From: Rhizobium sp. Root708
GTDB taxonomy: Bacteria > Pseudomonadota > Alphaproteobacteria > Rhizobiales > Rhizobiaceae
Direction: 5' to 3'
NCBI RefSeq assembly: GCF_001429725.1
Contig: NZ_LMHV01000041.1
Span: 1-64,000 of the forward strand
Length of the DNA stretch: 64,000 nucleotides
This document shows positions 43,611 to 53,924 of this stretch, one piece after another. The position numbers and the translations under genes were made by a program. Below the pieces are notes generated by a model that saw only the letters and a list, made by a program, of their open reading frames with translations, did not search any database and was not told where the DNA came from. Each line of letters starts with the position of its first letter. Within the stretch, counting starts at the first letter, position 1.

Positions 43611-44396
43611 TCAGAACGACAGGTCGAGAGCCCTGCCCTCGAAAAGGCGCCCCTGCGAGCCCTCAAGGTGTGCCTTCATCAAGGCGCGCGCCTCGTCGGC
43701 ATGTCCCTCGGCGATCGCGCGATAGATCTTGTTGTGCTCTTCGTAGACCTCTTCGAGGCCCTGGCGCGGACCGAGCAGCGATAGTCCGTGCAGATGCATG
43801 CCGACCGCTATGTGAGCCTTCAGGGCATCGATCGAGGCCGTATAGTAATGGTTGTTGGCAGCCTCCGTCACGGCGCGATGAAACATGAAGTCGGCATCGG
43901 TGCGGTGAAGCTGATGGCTGGTCGCCTCGCGAAGATCGGCGAGTGCGGCGGCAATCTTCTGGATCGCGGCCTCGTCGCGACGCTTCGCAGCGAAATAGGC
44001 GGCTGCCGGCTCGATCGTCAGACGAAACTCGTAGCAGCGCTGGATATCCGCGATGGTCTTGACCGGGGAATAGGAGAGCTGCGTCGTCGGCGAACCGTGA
44101 GCGCTGACAAAGGTACCTGCTCCCTGGCGGGCATAGACGATACCCTGATCACGCAAACGCGCCAGCGCATCGCGCACGATCGGACGCGATACACCGAGCA
44201 TCGACGCAAGCTCGTGCTCGCCGGGAAGACGCGAATCCGGTGGATAGTTTCCAGAGCGGATGCGCTCCTGCAACTGATCAAATACCCGATCGACCAGTTT
44301 CACGGCCTTGCCGCGCTCCGGCTTGGCTGCCGGGGCCGACTGGGCTTTCGCCGATACACCGCTTGCTTCGTCCACCTTCATTCTCCCCGCCGGCAT
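43611..44396 (-). CDS. GntR-family (FadR subfamily, FCD) regulator of the acid-sugar operon
   Basis: A 261-residue regulator. The N-terminal winged HTH is VFDQLQERIRSGNYPPDSRLPGEHELASMLGVSRPIVRDALARLRDQGIVYARQGAGTFV. The C-terminal FCD all-helical domain (YEFRLTIEPAAAYFAAKR, DADFMFHRAVTEAANN, EEHNKIYRAIAEGHADEARALMKAHLEGSQ) carries the Asp/His residues that bind a metal and a carboxylate ligand. It is last gene of the minus operon, 3 bases after the DUF1537 kinase. It probably represses the divergent operons, releasing on an acid-sugar inducer. Confidence 0.87.
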   Translation of the reverse strand: MPAGRMKVDEASGVSAKAQSAPAAKPERGKAVKLVDRVFDQLQERIRSGNYPPDSRLPGEHELASMLGVSRPIVRDALARLRDQGIVYARQGAGTFVSAHGSPTTQLSYSPVKTIADIQRCYEFRLTIEPAAAYFAAKRRDEAAIQKIAAALADLREATSHQLHRTDADFMFHRAVTEAANNHYYTASIDALKAHIAVGMHLHGLSLLGPRQGLEEVYEEHNKIYRAIAEGHADEARALMKAHLEGSQGRLFEGRALDLSF

Positions 44397-44399
44397 TGT

Positions 44400-45461
44400 C
44401 TATGCCGCCTGATTCTGCGCAATCAGTTTTAGCAAACTATCAGAATTCCCGAAGCCCCCGGACTTCACTGCGCAGCGAAGACCAAGACCATCGGCCGTCG
44501 TCACATCGAACCACGGTATCCCCGCCTCGACCTCGCCCTTCGGCCTGAGGACACGAATCCCCAATTCGCGAAATACCGCCAGGGCGGTATCGCCACCGCC
44601 AACCATCAACATTTCGGGGCGCGCAGCTTCCACGACTGATTTTACGCCTTTCGCGAACCGCTCGGCAACATCAGTCGCCTCAGCCGTCATCTCCCCCGTG
44701 CAACGGAGAAGAGCCGGCAGGTCGGGCCGGATGTCCAACGGCAGCGTGCCCATGGGTGCATCGACCGAGACGGCCAAGGCGCCTGAAGCCTCAAGCTTCG
44801 CCATCTGCGCTGCCGTGATGGGATCGCGAGAGCCGAAGGCAAACACCGTACGGGAAGACGCCGCAATCGCTTTTCCCACCCGATCAGGCCCACCAATCTT
44901 GCGTGCAAGCGCAAGACCTATCCCACGGGCGCCGACGGCAAGATTTCTGGTCCAGTCAAACTCGCTCACCACGCCATCGAGATCGAGATCGGTTTCAGCG
45001 TCACGCACACGAACCGGCCGATCATGCCCATCAAAGAGATCGGCGATCGGCAAAGGCGCATCAACGCCGCGACCGACCACGCAACCGTTACGGGTCAAGC
45101 GCTCCTGATCCGGAATGGCTGGCGCCACCACGATCGCTTCATGGCCGAAAATGGAGGCCAGCGCCACGCTTTCGGCCGCCACATTGCCTTTGAGGCGAGA
45201 ATCTATCTTTTTCAGCACGATGCGAGGCGAGGCGGCAAGAAAGGCCTTCGCCGCAGCGCTGACCCTCCTTGCCGCTTCCTCCTCCGGGAGAGCCCTCGAG
45301 GCCGTGTTGACGACAACAACATCGCAACCGCTCGCAAGCGCGTCGGCAATTGCATCGACCTCGATCGCGACAGCCACGGACAATCCGGCGTCGACGAACG
45401 GTGTTCCCGTGTCGAGCGCACCGGTCAGATCGTCAGCGATGACCGCGACCTGAAGCGTCAT
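44400..45461 (-). CDS. Four-carbon acid sugar kinase (DUF1537 family)
   Basis: A 353-residue ATP-dependent kinase of the DUF1537 family (OtnK, LtnK, DtnK). The N-terminal acid-sugar-binding domain begins QVAVIADDLTGALDTGTPF, with DDLTGA the family signature. Then come LKKIDSRLKGNVA and the C-terminal nucleotide-binding domain with MLMVGGGDTALAVF and GFGNSDSL. Characterised members phosphorylate the C4 hydroxyl of threonate or erythronate or related acids. Start ATG 45461 overlaps the upstream ATPase stop (ATGA). The paired downstream enzyme is probably the PdxA-family dehydrogenase at 55092. Confidence 0.88.
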   Translation of the reverse strand: MTLQVAVIADDLTGALDTGTPFVDAGLSVAVAIEVDAIADALASGCDVVVVNTASRALPEEEAARRVSAAAKAFLAASPRIVLKKIDSRLKGNVAAESVALASIFGHEAIVVAPAIPDQERLTRNGCVVGRGVDAPLPIADLFDGHDRPVRVRDAETDLDLDGVVSEFDWTRNLAVGARGIGLALARKIGGPDRVGKAIAASSRTVFAFGSRDPITAAQMAKLEASGALAVSVDAPMGTLPLDIRPDLPALLRCTGEMTAEATDVAERFAKGVKSVVEAARPEMLMVGGGDTALAVFRELGIRVLRPKGEVEAGIPWFDVTTADGLGLRCAVKSGGFGNSDSLLKLIAQNQAA

Positions 45462-46449
45462 GCGTTTGTTCCCGTGTCGACCGCATGGCATGCGACGAGG
45501 TGGCCGGGCTTGGCCTCTTTCCATTCCGGGATGACCTTGCTGCAGACGTCCATCGCGATCGGACAACGCGTATGGAAGCGGCAGCCCGCAGGCGGATTGA
45601 GCGGGCTGGGCACATCGCCTTGAAGGATTTGGCGCTTGCGCGTGCGCTCCAGCTCCGGATCGGTTTCGGGAACGGCCGACAGCAGCGCCCTGGTGTAGGG
45701 ATGCAGCGGATTGTCGAACAGTTCCTCGCGGGTCGCAAGCTCAGCAAGCCGGCCGAGATACATGACGCCCACGCGCGTACTGATATGGCGCACGACGGCG
45801 AGGTCGTGGGCAATGAAGAGATAGGTTAATCCGTATTTTTCCTGCAGGTCGAGCAGCAGGTTGATGATCTGCGCCTGAATGGAAACGTCGAGCGCTGAGA
45901 TCGCCTCGTCACAGACGATGAACTTCGGCTGACAGGCCAGCGCCCGGGCAATGACCACGCGCTGCCGCTGGCCGCCGGAAAGCTCGTGCGGATAACGCTG
46001 CGCGAAGCGCGTCGGCAGGCCGACGTCGGTGAGCAACGCCGCGACACGGTCCTTCAACTCGGCCTTGGTGCAGAGCTTGTGGAAGAGGATCGGTTCGCCG
46101 ACCGCCTCGCCGATCGTCATGCGTGGATTGAGCGTCGAGTACGGATCCTGGAAAACGATCTGCAGATCACGACGGAACGGCCGCATCTGCTTTTCATCCA
46201 GCGTCGCCAGATCCTGGCCCTTGTAGACGACCTTGCCCGATGTCGCTTTGTAGAGGTTCAGGATTGTGAAGCCGGTTGTCGACTTGCCGCAGCCGGATTC
46301 ACCGACGAGGGAGAGCGTCTCGCCTTCCATGATATCGAGGTTGACGTTGTCGAGCGCATAAACCGTCGCCTGACGCTCGCCGAAGGCGCCGAGCCTGACG
46401 TGGAAGTGCTTGACCAGGTTTTCCACCTTGAGAAGCGGTTGTGCACCCA

Positions 46450-46450
<1 letters not shown>
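45458..46450 (-). CDS. ABC transporter ATPase, OppF/DppF type
   Basis: A 330-residue cytoplasmic ATPase of a peptide/opine-type importer. It has Walker A GESGCGKST, signature SGGQRQRVVIARALA, Walker B FIVCDEAISALDVS and a C-terminal oligopeptide domain (GCRFHTRCPIAMDVC), whose cysteines are typical. The ATG at 46450 overlaps the preceding stop by one base. It forms the second ATPase of the transporter with the gene just upstream. Confidence 0.92.
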
Positions 46451-47456
<1,006 letters not shown>

Positions 47457-47460
<4 letters not shown>

Positions 47461-48416
47461 TTGCTGCCCCGCGGATTGAGTGCGTCGTTGAGGCCATCGC
47501 CGAGGAAGCTGAAGGCGACCGAGGCAAGGCCGAGGACGGCGGCCGGAGCGGCCAGCAGGTGCGGATAGTGCTGCCAGACACGCAGGCCGTCGGAGATCAT
47601 GTTGCCCCAGCTGGGCGTTGGCGGATTGACGCCGACGCCAAGGAAGCTGAAGGCGCTTTCAAGCACCATAGCCGTGCCGAGACCGGCGCTGACCGAGACG
47701 ATCAGCGGACCAAGTGCGTTCGGAACAACGTAGCGCTTCATGATGATCCAGTTCGACAGACCGAGGGCCTGTGCGGCGGTGATATAGGGACGGCTGCGGA
47801 TCGACAGGACCTGGGCGCGAACGAGGCGCGCATAGGGCGGCCAGGAGATCAACGCCATCGAGCCGAAGACCAGCATGAAGTCCACCCATACGGTCTGGCG
47901 GTAGAAGGGATTGAGGGTCGCCAGATACTGCGCTTCCATCCACTTGGCGATCGGCGCCTTCAGCGATGCGTTGATGACGACGACGAGAAGCAAGTTCGGG
48001 ACAGACATGGTCATGTCGGTCAGCCACATGATGACGCGATCGAACGGGTTACCGAAGAAGCCGGCAATGGCGCCGAGCAAGGTTCCGATGAAGACCGCGA
48101 TGACGGTGACGACGACTGCCACCAGGAAAGCCGTGCGGGTGCCGAACACGACGCGGCTGAAGACATCGCGGCCGAGATCATCGGTGCCGAAGAGATGCGT
48201 CAGCGACGGGACGGCGTTGCGGGCCTGCAGGTCCTGGCTCAGATAGTCATAGGGCGTCAGATAAGGGCCGAAGATCGCGGCGAAGGCCAGAATGAGCACG
48301 ACTGCGAGACCGAAGACCGCAAGCTTGTTGCGCTTCAGACGATACCAGGCGTCGCGCCACAAGCTAACGGGTGCCTCTTCCTGAGAGCCGACGGGAGAGA
48401 GAGGGATGGCGGACAT
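47457..48416 (-). CDS. ABC transporter permease, DppC type
   Basis: A 319-residue inner-membrane permease with a DppC/OppC N-terminal domain (WRDAWYRLKRNKLAVFGLAVVLILAFAAIFGPYLTPYDY), the family HLFGTDDLGRDVFSRVV, six membrane segments and the EAA-like cytoplasmic loop (ITAAQALGLSNWIIMKRYVVPNALGPLIV). It pairs with the DppB-type permease. It overlaps the OppD-type gene by four bases. Confidence 0.92.
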
Positions 48417-48418
48417 GA

Positions 48419-49375
48419 TCAGCGGCTCCTTCTTGCATCGTTGGCGCGCGGATCAAGCAGCGGATAAAGCACATCGACCAAGAGGTTCGAGGCCATCACC
48501 AGGAACGAACCGATCAGCGTGATTGCGAGAATGACGGGATAGTCCGAATTGGTCAGCGCCTGCACCGTCAGGCGTCCGAGGCCGGGCAGACCGAAAACGA
48601 GCTCGACGAAGATCGCGCCATTGACGATGGTGATCATGATCAGGCCGAGCTGGGTGACAACAGGCGTCAGCACAGGGCGCAGGATGTGGCGGAACGCCAC
48701 GATGATCTCGGGCACGCCCTTGGCGCGGGCGGTGCGGACGAAATCCTCCGACAGCACCTCGATGACGGCGGCGCGCGTCTGTCGCACGATCAGCGCGATC
48801 GGCTGGAAGGAGAGGACGATCAGCGGCAGCAGGATGCGGACATCGAAGACGCCGCCCCAGCCATAAGGCACCTTGATCATCGGCATCAGCACGATCAGGC
48901 CGACCATAAGAAGCGGGCCGGCGACATAGGCCGGGATCGCCCAGAGGAACAGTGCCGAGCCGAGGATGGTGTAGTCGAGGCGGCTGTTCTGGTTCATCGC
49001 GGCGATCATGCCGAGCGGAATGGCAATGACCGTCGTGAGAATGATGGAACAGAGCGCCAGCTTGAAGGAAACCGGGGCAGCGGCCGAGACCATGGCCCAG
49101 ACCGAGCGACCCGACGTCAGCGAATTGCCGAACTGTCCATGCAGGAGGTTCCAGATGTAAAGGCCGAACTGCTCGATGAAGGGCCTGTTCAGGCCGGCAC
49201 TTTCACGGATGGCTTCGATGCGCTGCGGATTATAGGCGACATCGCCCGGTGCACGCAGAAAGATAAGCTTGATCGGATCGCCGGCGCCGTAGAAAGCCAG
49301 CGCGTAAACCGCCAGCATCACGATCAGAACGGACGGGATCCAGATGGCAAACCGGGTCAGCACGTAGCGGAACAA
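48419..49375 (-). CDS. ABC transporter permease, DppB type
   Basis: A 318-residue permease beginning LFRYVLTRFAIWIPSVLIVMLAVYAL, with GSALFLWAIPAYVAG and the EAA-type loop (DFVRTARAKGVPEIIVAFRHILRPVLTPVV). The start is set at TTG 49375 because GGGAGGTGA ends five bases upstream; an ATG at 49402 would begin nine residues earlier. It is two bases from the DppC-type start. A hairpin lies between it and the binding-protein gene. Confidence 0.9.
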   Translation of the reverse strand: MFRYVLTRFAIWIPSVLIVMLAVYALAFYGAGDPIKLIFLRAPGDVAYNPQRIEAIRESAGLNRPFIEQFGLYIWNLLHGQFGNSLTSGRSVWAMVSAAAPVSFKLALCSIILTTVIAIPLGMIAAMNQNSRLDYTILGSALFLWAIPAYVAGPLLMVGLIVLMPMIKVPYGWGGVFDVRILLPLIVLSFQPIALIVRQTRAAVIEVLSEDFVRTARAKGVPEIIVAFRHILRPVLTPVVTQLGLIMITIVNGAIFVELVFGLPGLGRLTVQALTNSDYPVILAITLIGSFLVMASNLLVDVLYPLLDPRANDARRSR

Positions 49376-49444
49376 GGTCACCTCCCACCAGTTGGCAGAC
49401 ATGCGTCGGCGGCAACGCGCGGATGCGATGTCTTCTTGAAACTT

Positions 49445-49470
49445 GCGCGAAGGCCTTGCGGTCTTCGCGC
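49445..49470 (-). promoter_or_regulatory. Intra-operon hairpin between binding-protein and permease genes
   Basis: A perfect 8-base stem GCGCGAAG / CTTCGCGC with a 10-base loop, 64 bases after the binding-protein stop. Stems in this position often protect the 5' message or lower downstream expression, letting the binding protein be made in excess. Confidence 0.55.
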
Positions 49471-49533
49471 GGTTGCTAAGTTGCCCAAAATCCAATTGCG
49501 GACGGGCTATCTGTTCGTAGGTTTCTAACCGGC

Positions 49534-51183
49534 TCAGCCGATCGAAATGTCCCAGGGCGCCACGACCTGCCAGTCGAGGTTCTTCTCCATGCCCTTGACC
49601 TCCTTGGTGGCCCAGCGCGACATCGCTTGAGAGTACCACGGAATGAAGGCCCAATCCTCGCGGAATGCCTTCTGGGCATCCTGGGCGAGCTTGATGCGAT
49701 CGGGATCGTCGGCCGCCTTGGTCGCGGCCTCAGTGAGTGCGGCATCGACCTTGTCGTTCTTGTAGCCGCCGAGCTTGTTCTGCGCGTTCGACGAGGTCGA
49801 AGCGATGCAGCCCGAGAGGTAGGACACGGCATCGGGAACGCGGGTGCCGACGTCGTCGCGGAAGATCTGGACGGCGTTCTGATCGGGACCTGCGTAGCTA
49901 TCCTGCTGTGGCTTCATATCGACGGCGGTAATGCCGAGGTTCTGGCGCCACTGCTCGGCAATGTACTGGGCAGCCGCCTGAATGGCCGGGGCGGAAATGC
50001 CGACGAAGAGAATCTTCGGCAGGCGCTCGGGACCGCCATAGCTCGATTCGGCAAGCAGCTTCTTGGCGGCAGCCGGATCGTATGGGTAGGGCTCGAAGCC
50101 GGAGTTTTCGGCACCGGGCACGGAATTGAGGATCTGGTCAGCCTTCTTGTGCGGACCGTCAGGATAGGATGCCTTGAAGAGGCCGTCGCGATCGATCGCC
50201 ATGATCAGCGCCTGGCGAACCTTCGGATCGTCCATCGGCGCGCGCTTGACGTTGAACCAGAAGTGCTGGCTGGTCGGGATCAGAGGACCGGCGGAGAATT
50301 CGGGGCCGAGATCCTGGATGATCGTCGACGTGACCAGCTCGGTATGGGCATTGAATTCGCCGGACTTGATGAGCGACGTCGCGGTGACGTTGTCTTCGAT
50401 CGAGGTAATTTCGATGCGCGCCAGCTTCGGCTTCGGGCCGAAGAAGTTCTCGTTCGGCTCGAACACCAGCTTGCCGGCGTCGATATCGATGCTGGTGAGC
50501 TTGAACGGGCCGGAATAGACGGCGCTGCTGTCGGGCTTGTACCAGTCCGCCACTTCCTCGCCATCGCTGCCGCGAGACTGCGCCGCCTTGGTGATCGGCG
50601 CGATGTGGTTGGCAAGGCGCATGAAGAAGATCGGGTCGACTTCCGTCAGCGTGACGACGACGGTGCCTTCGTCAGGCGTGGCGACGCCTGTCAGTTCGTT
50701 GCCGGAACCGGCGCCGATTTCCTTGTAGCCCTGAACCTTGCTCAGCACCTGATCGGCGCGCTGGCTCTTGGTGTTGGGCATGGAAGCGACTTCCCAGGAG
50801 CCCTTGACGTCGGCGGAAGTGATCTTGCTGCCGTCGGAGAACACAGCCTTCGGGTCGATCTTGAAGGTCCAGACCTTGTTGTCAGGCGATTCCCAGCTGG
50901 TGAAGACGTAAGGCTTGATCTTGCCTTCGCTGTCGAAATACATCGGCGAAGCCCACCAGATCGAGTTCCAGCGGAACGGAACGCCGCCGCCGCGCAGCGG
51001 CGACCAATCCTGGTTGAACGCCGGATTGGCGACCTTCAGGACCTGGCCGTCATCGGCAAGCACGATGCGTGCATTCAGGCCGAAGACCGTCAGGCCAACG
51101 CCGGCGGCAAGGCCGAGTTTCAGAGCCTCGCGGCGCGACATCTGCGTTCCCTGCGCAGATTTCCCTTCATTGCGATCAGTCAT
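49534..51183 (-). CDS. ABC transporter substrate-binding protein (family 5, Dpp-like), Tat-exported
   Basis: A 549-residue periplasmic binding protein starting at ATG 51183 behind GGGAGG. A twin-arginine signal is present (SRREALKLGLAAGVGLTVFG). The fold is the cluster C/family 5 type seen for dipeptides, nickel, opines and oligosaccharides (FTSWESPDNKVWTFKIDPKAVFSDG; PKVRQALIMAIDRDGLF; GYKNDKVDAALTEA). The ligand cannot be read from sequence. The attached kinase and lyase genes argue for a sugar-acid-containing oligosaccharide or conjugate rather than a peptide. It is first gene of a seven-gene operon ending with the GntR regulator. Confidence 0.9.
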   Translation of the reverse strand: MTDRNEGKSAQGTQMSRREALKLGLAAGVGLTVFGLNARIVLADDGQVLKVANPAFNQDWSPLRGGGVPFRWNSIWWASPMYFDSEGKIKPYVFTSWESPDNKVWTFKIDPKAVFSDGSKITSADVKGSWEVASMPNTKSQRADQVLSKVQGYKEIGAGSGNELTGVATPDEGTVVVTLTEVDPIFFMRLANHIAPITKAAQSRGSDGEEVADWYKPDSSAVYSGPFKLTSIDIDAGKLVFEPNENFFGPKPKLARIEITSIEDNVTATSLIKSGEFNAHTELVTSTIIQDLGPEFSAGPLIPTSQHFWFNVKRAPMDDPKVRQALIMAIDRDGLFKASYPDGPHKKADQILNSVPGAENSGFEPYPYDPAAAKKLLAESSYGGPERLPKILFVGISAPAIQAAAQYIAEQWRQNLGITAVDMKPQQDSYAGPDQNAVQIFRDDVGTRVPDAVSYLSGCIASTSSNAQNKLGGYKNDKVDAALTEAATKAADDPDRIKLAQDAQKAFREDWAFIPWYSQAMSRWATKEVKGMEKNLDWQVVAPWDISIG

Positions 51184-51488
51184 GTTGTCCTCCCATGGCA
51201 AAATCGATGACGTCTCCACTTTCCACTCTATCCCGAAAGTGCGTCACGACATGCCGCAGACACTCGCTCGATAATGTAAATATGTCAACATAAATTAATC
51301 CACGATCCCCGATCCGGAAACGTCAAAATATTTTATTGAATTTTTTCAATGCGTTAAAAAATCAAACGAGAACCTGCGCGTATTGTCATATTGACAACAT
51401 GCTCTGTGGGGATGAAGAAACCCACATCTTGCGGGCCATGGCTCCCGCCTTTGCCGCTGTCGATGCGGCCTTCGTCGAGGAGGACGAT
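51184..51488. other. Divergent control region of the acid-sugar island
   Basis: The 305-base gap between the binding-protein and DapA-like starts is AT-rich at 51270-51400. It holds two palindromes, TATGT-CA-ACATA (51286-51297) and TTGTCA-TAT-TGACAA (51383-51397). Candidate -35 hexamers (TTGACA at 51391-51396) overlap the second. I see no transcript start with certainty. Confidence 0.55.
51383..51397. promoter_or_regulatory. Candidate GntR operator
   Basis: A perfect palindrome TTGTCATATTGACAA with a 3-base centre, 92 bases upstream of the DapA-like start in the divergent gap. Length, spacing and AT-rich half-sites suit a FadR/FCD-type dimer, and the operon encodes one. A second shorter palindrome TATGT-CA-ACATA lies about 90 bases upstream. 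Confidence 0.5.
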
Positions 51489-52394
51489 ATGAACGATCAC
51501 AAGATTACAGGCGTTTTCAGTGCGGCGGCAACGCCACTCAACGAAGATGGCAGCCCGGATCTCGGCTTGTTCACCGAACATTGCCAGCGCCTGCTTGAAG
51601 AAGGCTGCCACGGGGTAGCGCTTCTCGGCACCACGGGCGAGGCAAACTCCTTCTCCTCCAGCGAGCGCAGGACAATCCTTGAGGCCGCGCTGAAGGCCGG
51701 CGTACCGGCCGACAAACTCCTTCCCGGAACCGGCGTGGTCGCCATTCCGGAAACCGTGGAATTGACCAAGCACGCCCTGGAACTCGGCGTCACGAAGGTC
51801 GTGATGCTGCCCCCCTTCTACTACAAGGGCGTTTCGGATGACGGGCTTTTTGCCGCCTACTCTCAGGTGCTGGAAAAGGTCGCTCACGCCAGATTGCAGG
51901 TCATCCTCTACCATATCCCGCAGGTTTCAGGTGTCCCGCTCTCCGTTCCGTTGATCGGCAGACTGATCGAAGCTTTCCCGGACACCGTGGTCGGCATCAA
52001 GGAATCCGCAGGCGATTTCAATAACATGCAGGCGATCATCGCTGCCTATCCGGGTTTCTCCGTGCTGGCCGGCGCCGATCCCCTGCTCCTGCCCCTTCTC
52101 AAAGCAGGTGGCGCGGGCTGCATCACGGCAACATCCAATCTCGTCGCGGACTCCCTGCGAACCGTCTACGACAAGGTTCATGACGAGACGCGCGCCGGTG
52201 AGGTCGAAACCGCGCAGGCCCGCATCAACGCGTACCGAACTCTCTCCAATTCCTACGTGCAGATCCCGACGATCAAGGCAATGGTGGGCCTCAAGACCGG
52301 CAATACAGCCTGGCGGCGCACCCGCGCACCGTTGATGCCGATCAACGACGCAGACTATGCCGCGCTTTCCGAAGCCTATGCCAAGCTGCCGTAA
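51489..52394 (+). CDS. DapA/NanA-family lyase (dihydrodipicolinate synthase superfamily)
   Basis: A 301-residue class-I aldolase-fold enzyme starting at ATG 51489 behind GAGGAGG. The family marks are GTTGEANSFSSSERR near residue 45, the catalytic tyrosine in LYHIPQVSGVPLS and the Schiff-base lysine in VVGIKESAGDF. It cleaves or condenses a 2-keto acid such as pyruvate with an aldehyde. Sequence around the tyrosine is as close to NanA/KDG-type members as to DapA, so lysine synthesis is unlikely. The next gene is 11 bases downstream. Confidence 0.85.
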   Translation: MNDHKITGVFSAAATPLNEDGSPDLGLFTEHCQRLLEEGCHGVALLGTTGEANSFSSSERRTILEAALKAGVPADKLLPGTGVVAIPETVELTKHALELGVTKVVMLPPFYYKGVSDDGLFAAYSQVLEKVAHARLQVILYHIPQVSGVPLSVPLIGRLIEAFPDTVVGIKESAGDFNNMQAIIAAYPGFSVLAGADPLLLPLLKAGGAGCITATSNLVADSLRTVYDKVHDETRAGEVETAQARINAYRTLSNSYVQIPTIKAMVGLKTGNTAWRRTRAPLMPINDADYAALSEAYAKLP

Positions 52395-52405
52395 GGAGCG
52401 AAACC

Positions 52406-53593
52406 ATGAGCTTTACAGGTTTGCCGCCCGAGGCCGTGCCGGCATTGATGACCGGCGACGTCACCCCCCACGCGACTGAGAAAGGCCGTTTCGACGCCTA
52501 TCTGCCCTCCCCGTGCATTCAAAACCATGCAGCCAACCTTGCTTTCCTGCCCGATGGAACGCTGACCTGCGTCTGGTTCGGCGGCACGATGGAGGGAATG
52601 GGCGACATCTCTATTTACATGTCGCGCCTTGCTCCCGGAGCAACCCGCTGGTCGACGCCAGAGAAGATGTCTGACGATCCGGCGAAGTCGGAGCAGAATC
52701 CGTTGGTTTTCAACGCACCTGACGGCAAGGTCTGTCTGCTTTATACATCTCAGACAGCAGGCAACCAGGATGGTTCGGTTGTCAAATGTCGGACGTCGTC
52801 GGATGGCGGCCTGACGTTTGGCGAAGCGCAGGTTCTCTGCGAGACGCCCGGCACTTTCGTGCGGCAGCCGATCATCGTCAACAAGGCCGGCACCTGGCTT
52901 CTGCCAATCTTTCGCTGCGTTGGCCTGCCAGGCGAACGCTGGACGGGTGACGTCGATACGGCCGGTGTCCTGATCTCTCGCGACCACGGCAAGACCTGGA
53001 TCATGACGGAGGTTCCAGACAGCATCGGCGCGGTTCACATGAACATCGTGCCCCTCGACGGCGATGATCTCGTGGCCTTCTACCGGAACCGCTTCTCCGA
53101 GTCGGTTTTGTCCAGTGTGTCACACGACGGAGGCGAGCATTGGAGCACGCCAAAACCGATCGACCTACCGAACAACAACTCGTCGATCCAGGCCGCAGGC
53201 CTGAAAAACGGCGCTATTGCAATGGTTTACAACCATTCGAATGCATCTATGTCGGATGCCCGCCGTCAATCTCTCTATGACGAGATCGAAGGTGACGAAG
53301 AACAGGAAGCAGCGCCTATGCAGGCAAGCGATCGTCGCAAAGCTGTCTGGGGCGTGCCACGCGCACCGCTCAGCCTTGCCTTCTCGACAGACGGCGGCCA
53401 GACCTTCCCACAGCGGCGGGACCTCGATACCGGCGACGGATACTGCCTCAGCAACAACTCGAAGGACTCGGTCAATCGCGAGTTCTCGTATCCGTCGGTC
53501 GTCCAGGGCGCCGATGGCACCCTGCATGTCGCCTACACCTATTACCGCCGGGCCATAAAGTACGTCAGGCTTCCCCCCGAAACGATCGGCTGA
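52406..53593 (+). CDS. Cytoplasmic sialidase-fold (BNR/Asp-box) protein
   Basis: A 395-residue beta-propeller protein of the sialidase superfamily. Asp-box-like repeats are visible (SSDGGLTFGEAQ, SRDHGKTWIMTE, SHDGGEHWSTPK, STDGGQTFPQRR). A FRIP-like arginine is not obvious near the start, and there is no signal peptide. It therefore acts in the cytoplasm on an imported compound, with true sialidase activity doubtful. Related propellers include alpha-rhamnosidase-type GH145 and PL25-like lyases; an uronate- or acid-sugar-linked glycoside is an inference from the neighbours. Confidence 0.7.
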   Translation: MSFTGLPPEAVPALMTGDVTPHATEKGRFDAYLPSPCIQNHAANLAFLPDGTLTCVWFGGTMEGMGDISIYMSRLAPGATRWSTPEKMSDDPAKSEQNPLVFNAPDGKVCLLYTSQTAGNQDGSVVKCRTSSDGGLTFGEAQVLCETPGTFVRQPIIVNKAGTWLLPIFRCVGLPGERWTGDVDTAGVLISRDHGKTWIMTEVPDSIGAVHMNIVPLDGDDLVAFYRNRFSESVLSSVSHDGGEHWSTPKPIDLPNNNSSIQAAGLKNGAIAMVYNHSNASMSDARRQSLYDEIEGDEEQEAAPMQASDRRKAVWGVPRAPLSLAFSTDGGQTFPQRRDLDTGDGYCLSNNSKDSVNREFSYPSVVQGADGTLHVAYTYYRRAIKYVRLPPETIG

Positions 53594-53655
53594 CGCGAAA
53601 CCGGTCTGTTGCTTGTGAACGGACATTGATCCGGTGCAGCGTTAAAGACGCATTT

Positions 53656-53670
53656 GCGCCGGATCGGCGC
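53656..53670 (+). terminator. Perfect inverted repeat after the sialidase-fold gene
   Basis: GCGCCG-GAT-CGGCGC begins 63 bases after the stop and is followed by GTTCTATT. It is short but GC-perfect, and could terminate the first plus-strand transcript. Confidence 0.4.
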
Positions 53671-53680
53671 GTTCTATTAA

Positions 53681-53697
53681 CAAGTTACGATAACTTG
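53681..53697. promoter_or_regulatory. Operator-like palindrome upstream of the ADH operon
   Basis: A perfect palindrome CAAGTTA-CGA-TAACTTG, 17 bases, 228 bases before the dehydrogenase start. It is the clearest DNA-binding site candidate in this gap and differs from the TTGTCA palindrome at 51383. Confidence 0.5.
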
Positions 53698-53924
53698 GCG
53701 AGCCAGAAAAACGACAATGCGCCGTTCTGCGAAACGGAGCGCATTATGAATTTTATCGCTTATATTCAGCAACTTCATAAGCTTTCCTGTAATCCAACGA
53801 CCAGATTTCATGCAGTTTTTTCGAGCGAAACAACGTCGCCGCTTGCCAAATGCCAAAGCATTGTATAACAACTTTACATCTTACTGACGCGATTGTCGCG
53901 ACACTTGCAGGGAGGAGTGGTCCA

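Larger units (their letters stand above)
53594..53924. other. Intergenic control region with three inverted repeats
   Basis: No convincing gene is present; a frame of 80 codons at 53626-53868 has no ribosome site or family match. The region has GCGCCG-GAT-CGGCGC (53656-53670), which may terminate the previous transcript. CAAGTTA-CGA-TAACTTG (53681-53697) is operator-like. A hairpin of AATGCG and CCGTT with AACGG and CGCATT (53716-53745) follows. The ADH operon probably has its own promoter here. Confidence 0.55.

Noticed and set aside
49627..51210. 527-codon open frame opposite the ABC binding-protein gene
   Set aside because: The binding protein has a Tat signal, good ribosome site and family sequence; the antisense frame has none of these.
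51489..53593. Sialic acid catabolism (nan-type) cluster
   Set aside because: There is no NanE, NanK, NagA or NagB gene, and the propeller is cytoplasmic; the kinase and PdxA gene point to four-carbon acids instead.
53626..53868. 80-codon frame in the gap before the ADH gene
   Set aside because: No ribosome site or recognisable sequence; the region is better explained by inverted repeats and a promoter.
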